Source of the DNA: Fulvivirga aurantia
GTDB taxonomy: Bacteria > Bacteroidota > Bacteroidia > Cytophagales > Cyclobacteriaceae
Assembly (NCBI RefSeq): GCF_009711475.1
Contig: NZ_SMMD01000823.1
Location: 1 to 9,603 of the forward strand
Length of the DNA: 9,603 bases
Direction: 5' to 3'
The notes beneath the pieces were generated by a model. The model did no database searches, was not told the origin of the DNA, and saw only the letters and a program-made list of their open reading frames with translations. The translations under genes and the position numbers were made by a program. Position 1 is the stretch's first letter; each line of letters opens with the position of its first letter. Shown here one piece after another: positions 1 through 6,968 of the stretch.

Positions 1-46
1 GCAATGATAGTATACCAGCGTCAGCCTTATCTTTCACACCAGGCAT
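1..46 (-). CDS. possible 5' end of a leftward gene (partial, unidentified)
   Basis: Reading leftward from an ATG at 46-44, an open frame runs to the window edge and encodes MPGVKDKADAGILSL. The codons are rich in purine-first, especially G-first, triplets (GGT, GTG, GAT, GCT, GAC), which is typical of real coding sequence, but 15 codons are too few to identify a family. No Shine-Dalgarno site is visible, as is normal in Bacteroidota. Two rightward frames are also open here: one stops at 51-53 and the other at 64-66. The stretch could therefore instead be the 3' end of a rightward gene whose terminator would be the hairpin at 78-100. The leftward reading is preferred only slightly, on codon pattern. 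Confidence 0.35.
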   Translation of the reverse strand, partial: MPGVKDKADAGILSL

Positions 47-77
47 TTTTTAGTTATTCCTATTAACTTTTCCTAAC

Positions 78-100
78 AAGGGTCGGAAACTCCGGCTTTT
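78..100 (+). terminator. terminator-like hairpin in front of the 73-aa gene
   Basis: GTCGGA (82-87) pairs with TCCGGC (91-96) around an AAC loop, with one T.G wobble. The stem can be extended outward to 78-100 by two G.T and two A-T pairs, and it is followed by AATTTT. The T-rich side favours transcripts running rightward. It could end an upstream rightward gene. If the upstream gene is leftward, it would instead be a leader hairpin of the 73-aa gene, lying 22 bp before its start codon. It is short with a tight loop, so its strength is uncertain. Confidence 0.4.
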
Positions 101-122
101 AATTTTCATTTAAACCTACAAT

Positions 123-344
123 ATGGGCAGATCACAAAACAGTTTCATAAAAAAGCAAAAAGAGAAGAAGAAAGCACAGAAGAAAAAAGAGAAGCTTGAG
201 AAGAAACTTGAGCGTCAGGAAAATAACAACAAAGGTGGCGATCTATCAGATATGATAGCTTATGTAGATGAGTTTGGTAACATACTAGACGAGCCACCAC
301 AAGAAGAAGAAAAGAAAGGCAGCGATAAAAATAAAGAGAAATAA
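123..344 (+). CDS. small basic protein matching the N-terminal extension of Bacteroidota cold-shock-domain proteins, without the cold-shock domain
   Basis: This is a 73-aa, extremely charged protein. Residues 1-9 (MGRSQNSFI) are followed by a Lys/Glu-rich, helix-prone segment (10-37) that could form a coiled coil or bind nucleic acid. A conserved-looking patch, DLSDMIAYVDEFGNI (40-54), follows, then an EPP and an acidic/lysine tail. From memory of the family, Bacteroidota cold-shock proteins of about 140-150 aa often begin with MGRSQ(E/N)xF, a KEK-rich stretch and a DDMIAYVDExGNI...PPD segment, followed by a nucleic-acid-binding cold-shock domain with RNP motifs (KGFGFI-type). This protein contains the first part only and stops at TAA 342-344. 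No cold-shock domain is encoded downstream in any frame before the terminator at 394-422. The start is the only in-frame ATG that gives the MGRSQ motif, and the leader is A/T-rich without Shine-Dalgarno. The precise function is unknown. It may be a stand-alone paralogue or accessory of cold-shock/RNA-chaperone proteins. It has no signal peptide or membrane segment, so it is probably cytoplasmic. Confidence 0.85.
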   Translation: MGRSQNSFIKKQKEKKKAQKKKEKLEKKLERQENNNKGGDLSDMIAYVDEFGNILDEPPQEEEKKGSDKNKEK

Positions 345-393
345 CAAAAGAATTCTCACTGAAATCCAGCTATTTAAGAGTAAAAATCAGGGT

Positions 394-422
394 AAACCCT
401 TAGGCGATGTCTAGGGGTTTTT
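394..422 (+). terminator. intrinsic terminator of the 73-aa gene
   Basis: AAACCCTTAG (394-403) pairs with CTAGGGGTTT (411-420) through ten consecutive pairs, one of them a T.G wobble, around the seven-base loop GCGATGT. The right arm ends in a run of five T (418-422). It lies 50 bp after the stop codon of the 73-aa gene and points rightward. It separates that gene from the giant secreted-protein gene, which must therefore have its own promoter. Confidence 0.8.
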
Positions 423-624
423 GCTTATGGTAGTATCTGCAAATAGTACAAAATCTTTTAAGTGATAAGACTTTAGATTGATTTGATAGGACAATACACC
501 AATAACCTATTAATAAACACTCTGAAAGAGGTAATTTCTTCGATAAATACAAAATCAGTATTAATGCTGATATAATTTAGGCGTCTATATAACACATTTG
601 TATATCTCTCAAATACAATATGTT
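423..624 (+). promoter_or_regulatory. intergenic region expected to hold the promoter of the giant secreted-protein gene
   Basis: No gene is visible in this A/T-rich 200-bp gap. Because a terminator precedes it, the promoter of the downstream gene should be here. Two sequences come within one base of the Bacteroidota -7 consensus TAnnTTTG: TAATTTAG at 573-580 and CACATTTG at 593-600. Neither has a convincing TTTG -33 element at the usual spacing, so the exact promoter cannot be chosen from sequence. The first would give a leader of about 40 nt before the ATG at 625, the second one of about 18 nt. Confidence 0.35.
554..571. repeat. 18-bp near-perfect palindrome upstream of the giant gene, candidate operator
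   Basis: ATCAGTATTAATGCTGAT reads the same on both strands except at one symmetric base pair (positions 559 and 566), giving 8 of 9 matched half-site positions. It sits immediately before TAATTTAG (573-580), a candidate -7 element, and about 54 bp before the ATG at 625. The symmetry and position suit a dimeric regulator binding over the promoter. A chance A/T-rich palindrome is possible, and no regulator is identified. Confidence 0.3.
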
Positions 625-3600
625 ATGAACCCTTTTAACCTAAAACATCGTCCACAAGAAGAAACTATCAAAAGATCAGTTTTACTTGTACTTTTTATTA
701 TCATATTTTCAATGCATGTCGTAGGGCAGTCAACTTCCTGGACTGGAAGCTCTAATAACAGGTGGAGAAACGCCTCAAACTGGACTAATGGTGTGCCAGA
801 TGCGAATACTAATGTGATCATTGGTGACGCAAATTTTACAGGTTCATTTCAACCAAGACTAAGGCCGGGTAGAGGTATAGGCTCCTGTCTATCGCTTACC
901 ATAGGTAATGGTACTAAAGCGAGTACATTAGAGGTAGACGATAGATTAGATATTTCAGGAAACCTAACCATTGGTGCAAATGGTACTCTGGATCATAGCA
1001 GAGACCGTGAGATCGTTATTTTAGGCAACTGGAATAATTCTGGGACTTACACCAAATCGAATGCAAATTATGCCGTTTATTTTGTAGGAAACAACCAGGT
1101 GATTTCAGGGTCTTCAGTTACTGATTTTGGGGAGTTATACATTGGTTCAAGTTCATATACAACTCTTTCTCAAGACATATCAACCTCTGGTTTTATAAGC
1201 TTAAGTGGTACTTTAGATCCTGCTCAAACGGTACAAGTTTCTGGTACAGGTTACATTACAATAGGTGCCTATGGTCAGTTGGTAGTAAGAGCAGCAAACT
1301 TCACCGATAATTATGCGAATAGTGGCGGAACATTTAATAGTAGTTACTTAGCATTCATCACTTATCACTCAAATACTATTGCGCAAACCATAAGCCACAC
1401 CATTGGTGATGACTATGAAATTTTAGCCATAAGTGGTAGCTCTACAAAATCGCCTTCTGGTAATTTATCGATAAATGGAGCGTTACTCGTTTACAATAAT
1501 GCAACGCTTGATATCGAAAACTACACAGTAGATGGAAGCGCAGGGGATGTGTTAGCGGTTTATGCTGGGAGCACCTTAAAGATTGGAGGAACCAATGGTT
1601 TTCCCACCAACTACGGATCAAAAATATTAGCAACGACCAGTACAGTTGAATACTACGGTGGCAACCAAACAGTTTCTGCCGAAAGTTATGGTAACTTAAT
1701 TTTTAGCACAGCGTCTGGCAGTGTAGTTAAGACGATGCCAGCTACAGCAATGACTGTGGCAGGAGATTTTACTTCTTATGCATCTTCTGGCAGTGTTTCT
1801 TTTACCGCGGCAAATAGTATCGATGTTGAAGGCGATATCAATCTGGATGCAAATTCTACTTTTGGAGGGTCAACTTTCGCGCATTCATTAAACGGAGATT
1901 GGATCAATAATGGTATTTACAACGGTTGTGGCGGTAGTTATACCTTCAATCGTGCCAATATGAGCATAAGTGGCTCTGGGACTAATAATTTTGGTGATCT
2001 AATTATCAGAGGTAATAGTACTACAATGGCAAATAACACCTCTGCTGCGGTTTGTGGAGATTTTAGTACGTCACAAAATGGCGGCTTTACGCATACGGCT
2101 GGCGGAACCGGTCTTTTTAGTATGACAGGTTCCTCTAAAAGCATAACAGGTAGTAATATAATCTTTGCAGACTTAGCCATTAATAACTCAGCTACTATTA
2201 GCACAGCATCAACTTTCATTGTAGCTGGTGACATGACTGCTGATGGTAGTTTTACTGCAACAGATGGTACAATCAGTTTTACAGGTAGCTCTAAATCCAT
2301 TGATGGTTCAGGAGCCATACAGTTTAGCAGTTTGAGCATACCTGGCTCAGTCTCAACAAATGCCAATAACTCCATATCTTCTAATCTATCCGTTGCAGGC
2401 TCATTTACAGCAACTGCCGGGACAGTTACTTTTAATGGTCAATCAACTCTTTCAGGTACTGCCAATCTTTTTAATGTAAGCATAGCAGACTCTGACTCCC
2501 TTACCATGGGTGCATCTGCTCAGTTGGGTATTGCAGGTACTGAAGCTTTAGGTGTAGGCAGTATTTTTAACACAAGTGATAACAGCCCAAATACGGTAAA
2601 CTACAATGGCTCAGGTGCTCAGAGTATTACATTTGATAATTTTAGCAACCTTACATTCTCCAACGGTTCTACTAAAACAGCTACTTCAAACCTTTCAGTA
2701 AATGAAGATCTCACAATTGGTGCTTCAACTACATTTGATGGTTCGACCCATACACACACGGTAAATGGTAATTGGATCAACCAGGGCTCATTTACTGCCT
2801 CTACTTCTACAGTTCAGTTTGCCGGGGCAGGTAATTCTCAAATTACAGGTGCAACCACTTTCAATACGCTGGAAGTAAATAAATCATCTTCTACTGAAGT
2901 GTTGCTCAATGACGATGTAAGCACTGATACTTTGAATATGACGGCCGGTCAAATGCTGACTCAGGCCAATGAAATAACGATCACAGCTACCAGAACAGGT
3001 GTAGGTACCATACTGGGTACTATCACCCGAACACATACTTTCAATACGGGTGTGAACTATGCTTTTGAAGGGCCCAATAATTTTGTGAATTTCTCAGGTA
3101 TTACTTCTCCAGTCACCTCTATCACAATGGTAGTGTCTTCATCTGCAGTAAGTGGCTTTCCCTCAAATTCAAGTGTAAACAGGTCTTACGATATTACTGT
3201 AAATGGTTTGGCGGTTTATACTGCCACATTGAGGCTGCATTATACGCAAGCAGAACTAAATGGTAATACGGAAAATAACCTAACACTTTGGAATGATCAA
3301 GGTACGGGCACTTGGGCTGATCAATCAAAAACAACAAATGACGCTACTGACAATTGGGTAGAATTGGCTTCTGTAAATGATTTAAGCGAAGAGTGGACAC
3401 TGGCCGAAGGACAAACAACATATAGTTGGGTGGGAACCGTAGATAGTAGTTGGGAGACTGCCAACAACTGGAGCCCGGCTACAGTGCCAGGGGCAGCAGA
3501 CATAGTTTACATAGGAGATCAGGTTTTTGTGAACCAACCGACAATAAGTAGCAGTAGAGAAGTAAAAAGCATCACATTTTATGATACAACACCTTCTACC

Positions 3601-6600
3601 TTAACCTTGTCTACTGGAGGTGTACTTACTGTACAAGGTAATATTTCTGGTGAGTGGACTTCTGATGCCACGCATACCATAGATGTAGGTGCAGAAAGTC
3701 TTAATACATATGGAGATGTTGTGCTTGGAGAAGGTATAGCTAATAGAAACATCAACTTAAGTTTAAGCACAGGGTCTTTTACCTCTTACGGTTCAATTAC
3801 ACAAAATGGCTCATCTTTTACTATTTCTGGAAATGCTCAGGTGGTAGTAAAAGGCAACTATAACTTCCTTTCGGGATCATTTAGTCAGGGTGCGAGTACA
3901 ATGACCTACGATGGTACCATCAATCAGACTATCGCCTGTTTAAATTATTACGATTTGAATGTGAATAAGACAAGTGGTGTTGCTGATATTCCTGAAAATG
4001 TAACAGTAAGTAATGACTTTACCTTATCATCAGGGCAAGTTGATGTCGATGCTAAGGTTACTGTTAGTAACAATATTGTTATTGAATCAACTGCGATCCT
4101 TAATATGATAAATCAGGATACAATAATGGTAGCCGGCAACTGGGTACAAAGCGGTGATTTTAATACAGGATTAGGAATGGTTTTACTTAATGGAACGAGT
4201 GACCAGCAAGTAGGACCTGCCAATTTTAATGATTTTAATGTTGATAAAGCTAGTGGTAGCCTAATTTTAACTGGCGACATAAGCATTGAAGGAGATATAA
4301 AAGTGTTAAACGGAACAGCTGAAATTGGAACGTATGACATTACCAGAACAAGTACTGGCGGTACGGCAAGTCTAGGAGCTAACTGTGTATTGAGGTTCAG
4401 TGGATCAGGTCTTCAAGTATCTAATTTTCAAACTTTAAGTATAGCACCTAGCAGTATAATAGAGTATTTGGGCAGTGTCAACCGTCCTATACCACCAATT
4501 ACATACGGTAATCTAATTATTTCTAATACAGGGGGTTCTAAGTCTTTTCTTGTAGGGGCAACTACTGTTGTTGGAGATCTTACAGTTTCGAGTGGAGCAA
4601 CTTTAGACGCCAGTAATCAAACACTGACTCTTGAAGGTGATTTTAACATGAACGGAAGTTTCGTAAACACTAACGGTGGGGTGGTGCTAAATGGAATTAA
4701 TAAAGAGTTATCTGGTAATTTAAGTTTTGCAGACCTTACTGTAAATGGTAGCTACGATTGTACTTCAGGTAGCATTGAGATCAATGGGGATACAGAAGTT
4801 ACCAGTAGTGGCGATTTGAATTTTGCAAATGTAAACGCTACCATTCATGGTGACTTGACCAACGCAGGAGTGTTGTTTTCAAGTGCATCAGCCACTTTTA
4901 CAGGTACACAACAACAAACCATTACCTTGTTAAATGCTGTTTCTTCAACATCAACAGGCGTGGTCAATTTTAACGGTACCGTTTCACCTATTTTCAACTC
5001 AACATCTTCGCCTGTATTTGCCACAGTAAATATTAACAATACAGCTCCGATACAGGCATCACAGCCTTGGTATGTAGCAGTAGCTATGAATATTGCGAAT
5101 GGTGCTTCCTGGGATGGAGGACCGCTCACACACACATTTGCCGGTAATTTTAATAACCAAGGCACGGTTTCGAGTAGCGGTAAAATGATATTTGCTCCAG
5201 CTTTTGCAGCAAATGTGGTGCTTGGTAGTAATTTCACAAGCACAGGTTTAGTACAATTTGATGGTAATATGCCAATCTCTCTCACAGACAATTCACCAGT
5301 TTTTTCTTCAGTCGAGATTTCAAACACTCATGCTTCAGGAATCAGTGCTGGCTCCAATTGGACGATAGGACAGGATTTAACCATAGACTCCAGTGCTACC
5401 TTCAACGCAGCAAGTTATGCGCATTCTGTGGCTGGCAGTTGGTCTAACAACGGAACATTTAATGGCATGACAAGTACTGTCACATTTACGAGTACCACCG
5501 GTACTGATAAAATATCAGGAAACGGAGAAAATAACTTTTATAACCTGACCTTTGATACAAATGCAGTGGTGTCTGTATCTAACAGTGTTGCAATAAATGG
5601 CGATTTAGTAAATAACGGTCAAACTGTTGATTTTAAAGAGAGTGTATCCTTTGCAGGTAACAGTGCTTCTGTTTTAAGTGGTACAGGGTCCCTTACTTTT
5701 GATGAAATGATAGTAAATAAAACAGGCTCTTTTGTGAGAATTGACAAAGGCGCTACAGTTTCATCATTTCTTGAGTTGACAAATGGCTACATTGATTTAA
5801 ATGGTAATACGCTTTCATTATCTAATGCTTCTCCAACAGCTATAGAAAGAACAAGTGGATACATTTTAAGTGAAAATTCTAGCAACACCAGTGTTTTGGC
5901 CTGGAATGTATCATCTAATACATCAGCTTTTATCTTTCCTTTTGGAAATAGCACAGGGGATTATTTACCACTAACATTTGAGCTTGCTAGTGGTGATGCA
6001 GGTACCGTTTCTATAGCTACTTATGCAACTGGAAACAACAATTTGCCATTGCCTCCAACAGTTACAGATATAAATACTAACGGCTCAGAAAATAGTGCTA
6101 ACGTGGTAGATAGATATTTTCAGATTGACTTGAGTGGTGAAAGCAACCCGTTGGTAAATGTAACTTTTACTGCTAGTGCAGCAGAGGTAGGTACCATTAC
6201 AGACCTTGAGGCTCAAAGATGGAATGGTACTTCATGGGACGCACCATTAGCTGGACAATCAACTACAGCCACCAGTGTTACCGTACCTAATGTAAGTCAG
6301 TTTTCTCCCTGGACGATTTCAGGAAATGGTGCACCGCTACCGGTTACGCTGGTAAGTTTTACAGCCAGCGCTGTGAATAAGGGAGTGGAGCTTAACTGGG
6401 TGACAGCGACTGAGGTCAATAACGACTACTTTGAAATTCAGCATGCCGTAGATGAAATAAATTTTAAAACCATTGCAAAAGTCGATGGTGCCGGCAACTC
6501 TGAGAAAGCACTTAGTTATTCTTACCTCGATAAAATGCCAAATGAAGGGGCTAATTATTATAGATTAAAACAAGTGGATTTCGATAAAACCACGAGCTAT

Positions 6601-6885
6601 AGCAAGCCTGTAAAAGTAGATTATAATAGTTTACCGAATGTGAGTATAGAAATTTACCCTAATCCTGTGGTAGATAAATTATACATCAATTCTATGCAGA
6701 ACTTATCTGATGTTGAAATGACTCTTTACGCTAGTACTGGTGCCGAAATTGGGATTGATGCTATTAAGCAAACCATTTCTGATCAAAGAACTGAGCTAAA
6801 CCTTGAACATTTAACTTCAGGTGTGTATTTGCTCGAATTAAATAAAGGTATTGATAAGCAAAGAGTGAGAATTGTAAAAAAATAA
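625..6885 (+). CDS. giant repetitive T9SS-secreted surface protein (type A sorting domain)
   Basis: The product is about 2086 aa. A signal peptide spans roughly 1-34: a charged n-region, then the hydrophobic core SVLLVLFIIIF, with likely cleavage in HVVG/QSTS. Two similar halves follow. Half A opens with SWTG (38-41) and an NW...P motif, runs through beta-rich repeats, and closes with a RSYDI...LW...W...EEWTL module (853-926). Half B opens with SWVG (934-937), has the same kind of repeats, reaches FPFG near 1770, and closes with RYFQI...FSPWTI (1830-1898). Residues 1905-2000 begin LPVTLVSFTA and look like the beta-sandwich linker common before T9SS tails. The last 80 residues (2007-2086, IYPNPVVDKLY...GVYLLEL...RVRIVKK) are a type A T9SS sorting domain. 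The repeats are Ser/Thr/Asn/Gly-rich units with a G(N/D)(W/F)xxxGxF core, suggesting a parallel beta-helix. The ATG at 625 is chosen over an in-frame TTG at 598, because it gives a normal signal peptide and spares the putative promoter. No catalytic motif is seen; an adhesin or surface/matrix role is inferred. The T9SS-cargo call is firm, the function is not. Confidence 0.9.
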   Translation: MNPFNLKHRPQEETIKRSVLLVLFIIIFSMHVVGQSTSWTGSSNNRWRNASNWTNGVPDANTNVIIGDANFTGSFQPRLRPGRGIGSCLSLTIGNGTKASTLEVDDRLDISGNLTIGANGTLDHSRDREIVILGNWNNSGTYTKSNANYAVYFVGNNQVISGSSVTDFGELYIGSSSYTTLSQDISTSGFISLSGTLDPAQTVQVSGTGYITIGAYGQLVVRAANFTDNYANSGGTFNSSYLAFITYHSNTIAQTISHTIGDDYEILAISGSSTKSPSGNLSINGALLVYNNATLDIENYTVDGSAGDVLAVYAGSTLKIGGTNGFPTNYGSKILATTSTVEYYGGNQTVSAESYGNLIFSTASGSVVKTMPATAMTVAGDFTSYASSGSVSFTAANSIDVEGDINLDANSTFGGSTFAHSLNGDWINNGIYNGCGGSYTFNRANMSISGSGTNNFGDLIIRGNSTTMANNTSAAVCGDFSTSQNGGFTHTAGGTGLFSMTGSSKSITGSNIIFADLAINNSATISTASTFIVAGDMTADGSFTATDGTISFTGSSKSIDGSGAIQFSSLSIPGSVSTNANNSISSNLSVAGSFTATAGTVTFNGQSTLSGTANLFNVSIADSDSLTMGASAQLGIAGTEALGVGSIFNTSDNSPNTVNYNGSGAQSITFDNFSNLTFSNGSTKTATSNLSVNEDLTIGASTTFDGSTHTHTVNGNWINQGSFTASTSTVQFAGAGNSQITGATTFNTLEVNKSSSTEVLLNDDVSTDTLNMTAGQMLTQANEITITATRTGVGTILGTITRTHTFNTGVNYAFEGPNNFVNFSGITSPVTSITMVVSSSAVSGFPSNSSVNRSYDITVNGLAVYTATLRLHYTQAELNGNTENNLTLWNDQGTGTWADQSKTTNDATDNWVELASVNDLSEEWTLAEGQTTYSWVGTVDSSWETANNWSPATVPGAADIVYIGDQVFVNQPTISSSREVKSITFYDTTPSTLTLSTGGVLTVQGNISGEWTSDATHTIDVGAESLNTYGDVVLGEGIANRNINLSLSTGSFTSYGSITQNGSSFTISGNAQVVVKGNYNFLSGSFSQGASTMTYDGTINQTIACLNYYDLNVNKTSGVADIPENVTVSNDFTLSSGQVDVDAKVTVSNNIVIESTAILNMINQDTIMVAGNWVQSGDFNTGLGMVLLNGTSDQQVGPANFNDFNVDKASGSLILTGDISIEGDIKVLNGTAEIGTYDITRTSTGGTASLGANCVLRFSGSGLQVSNFQTLSIAPSSIIEYLGSVNRPIPPITYGNLIISNTGGSKSFLVGATTVVGDLTVSSGATLDASNQTLTLEGDFNMNGSFVNTNGGVVLNGINKELSGNLSFADLTVNGSYDCTSGSIEINGDTEVTSSGDLNFANVNATIHGDLTNAGVLFSSASATFTGTQQQTITLLNAVSSTSTGVVNFNGTVSPIFNSTSSPVFATVNINNTAPIQASQPWYVAVAMNIANGASWDGGPLTHTFAGNFNNQGTVSSSGKMIFAPAFAANVVLGSNFTSTGLVQFDGNMPISLTDNSPVFSSVEISNTHASGISAGSNWTIGQDLTIDSSATFNAASYAHSVAGSWSNNGTFNGMTSTVTFTSTTGTDKISGNGENNFYNLTFDTNAVVSVSNSVAINGDLVNNGQTVDFKESVSFAGNSASVLSGTGSLTFDEMIVNKTGSFVRIDKGATVSSFLELTNGYIDLNGNTLSLSNASPTAIERTSGYILSENSSNTSVLAWNVSSNTSAFIFPFGNSTGDYLPLTFELASGDAGTVSIATYATGNNNLPLPPTVTDINTNGSENSANVVDRYFQIDLSGESNPLVNVTFTASAAEVGTITDLEAQRWNGTSWDAPLAGQSTTATSVTVPNVSQFSPWTISGNGAPLPVTLVSFTASAVNKGVELNWVTATEVNNDYFEIQHAVDEINFKTIAKVDGAGNSEKALSYSYLDKMPNEGANYYRLKQVDFDKTTSYSKPVKVDYNSLPNVSIEIYPNPVVDKLYINSMQNLSDVEMTLYASTGAEIGIDAIKQTISDQRTELNLEHLTSGVYLLELNKGIDKQRVRIVKK
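736..795 (+). other. first SWTG/NW entry module of the giant protein
   Basis: Residues 38-57 of the giant protein contain SWTG, a spaced W and NWTNGVP. This is the Trp-rich motif that begins many Bacteroidota secreted beta-helix proteins, directly after the signal peptide. It marks the start of half A and is matched by the second copy at residues 934-954. Confidence 0.65.
1858..1920 (+). repeat. one copy of the G-N/D-W/F beta-repeat core (representative)
   Basis: Residues 412-432 (TFGGSTFAHSLNGDW and the following INNGIY) are one clear copy of a degenerate protein repeat. Comparable copies begin near residues 121, 703, 1158, 1326, 1495 and 1592, with the aligned W/F at 136, 426, 717, 1173, 1340, 1509 and 1606. 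Shorter G(D/S)(F/M) units at 480, 537 and 594 give a local period of about 54-57 residues. Copies resemble each other at protein level but not as long identical DNA, so the repeats are old rather than recent slippage products. Confidence 0.6.
3424..3486 (+). other. second SWVG/NW entry module, start of half B of the giant protein
   Basis: Residues 934-954 (SWVGTVDSSWETANNWSP, then ATVP) closely resemble the post-signal-peptide motif at 38-57 (SWTG...W...NWTNGVP). It follows directly after the closing module of half A (EEWTLAEG, ending about residue 929). The join shows that the protein is a tandem duplication of a whole architectural unit rather than one uniform repeat array. Confidence 0.6.
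6643..6882 (+). other. T9SS type A C-terminal sorting domain of the giant protein
   Basis: Residues 2007-2086 carry the hallmarks of this domain: (I/V)YPNP followed by a short beta strand (VVDKLYINS), a central strand (VEMTLYASTGAE), the L...L..GVYLLEL motif, and a basic end (RVRIVKK). In Bacteroidota this tail directs outer-membrane translocation by T9SS and is usually removed on export. It is complete and ends at the natural stop. Confidence 0.9.
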
Positions 6886-6968
6886 CGCTATAAATAGACT
6901 GGGATGTAACAATTTAAGCCCGTATTGATTATACAGTTAGACAATAAGAACTAATCAAAATAATCAGT
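6886..6968 (+). promoter_or_regulatory. short gap before the GH3 gene; no clear terminator or promoter
   Basis: These 83 A/T-rich bases separate the giant gene from the GH3 gene on the same strand. The only inverted repeat, GGG (6901-6903) with a distant CCC near 6919, is too short to be a terminator. No TAnnTTTG element with a spaced TTTG was found. Read-through from the giant gene is therefore possible, but the spacing is also large enough for a promoter of its own. Confidence 0.25.

Noticed and set aside
1938..2375. Long leftward open frame (145 aa) inside the giant gene
   Set aside because: Its Leu/Val/Pro-rich composition mirrors the Ser/Thr/Asn/Gly repeats on the opposite strand. It has no recognisable domain and lies wholly inside a well-supported gene.
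1800..2900. Repetitive look suggesting a CRISPR-like or tandem DNA repeat array
   Set aside because: There are no identical DNA repeats with regular spacers. Similarity is at protein level only (Ser/Thr/Gly/Asn beta-repeats).
4845..5327. Leftward open frame of 160 aa inside the giant gene
   Set aside because: Same low-complexity antisense effect; no motif and no sensible start context.
6876..6882. Run of seven A at the end of the giant gene as a phase-variation or slippage site
   Set aside because: It encodes the final lysines just before the stop, so slippage would change only the last residues. Such runs are common in A/T-rich genomes.
6898..6922. GGG...CCC inverted repeat after the giant gene as a terminator
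   Set aside because: Only three to four pairs around a long loop, without a T run.
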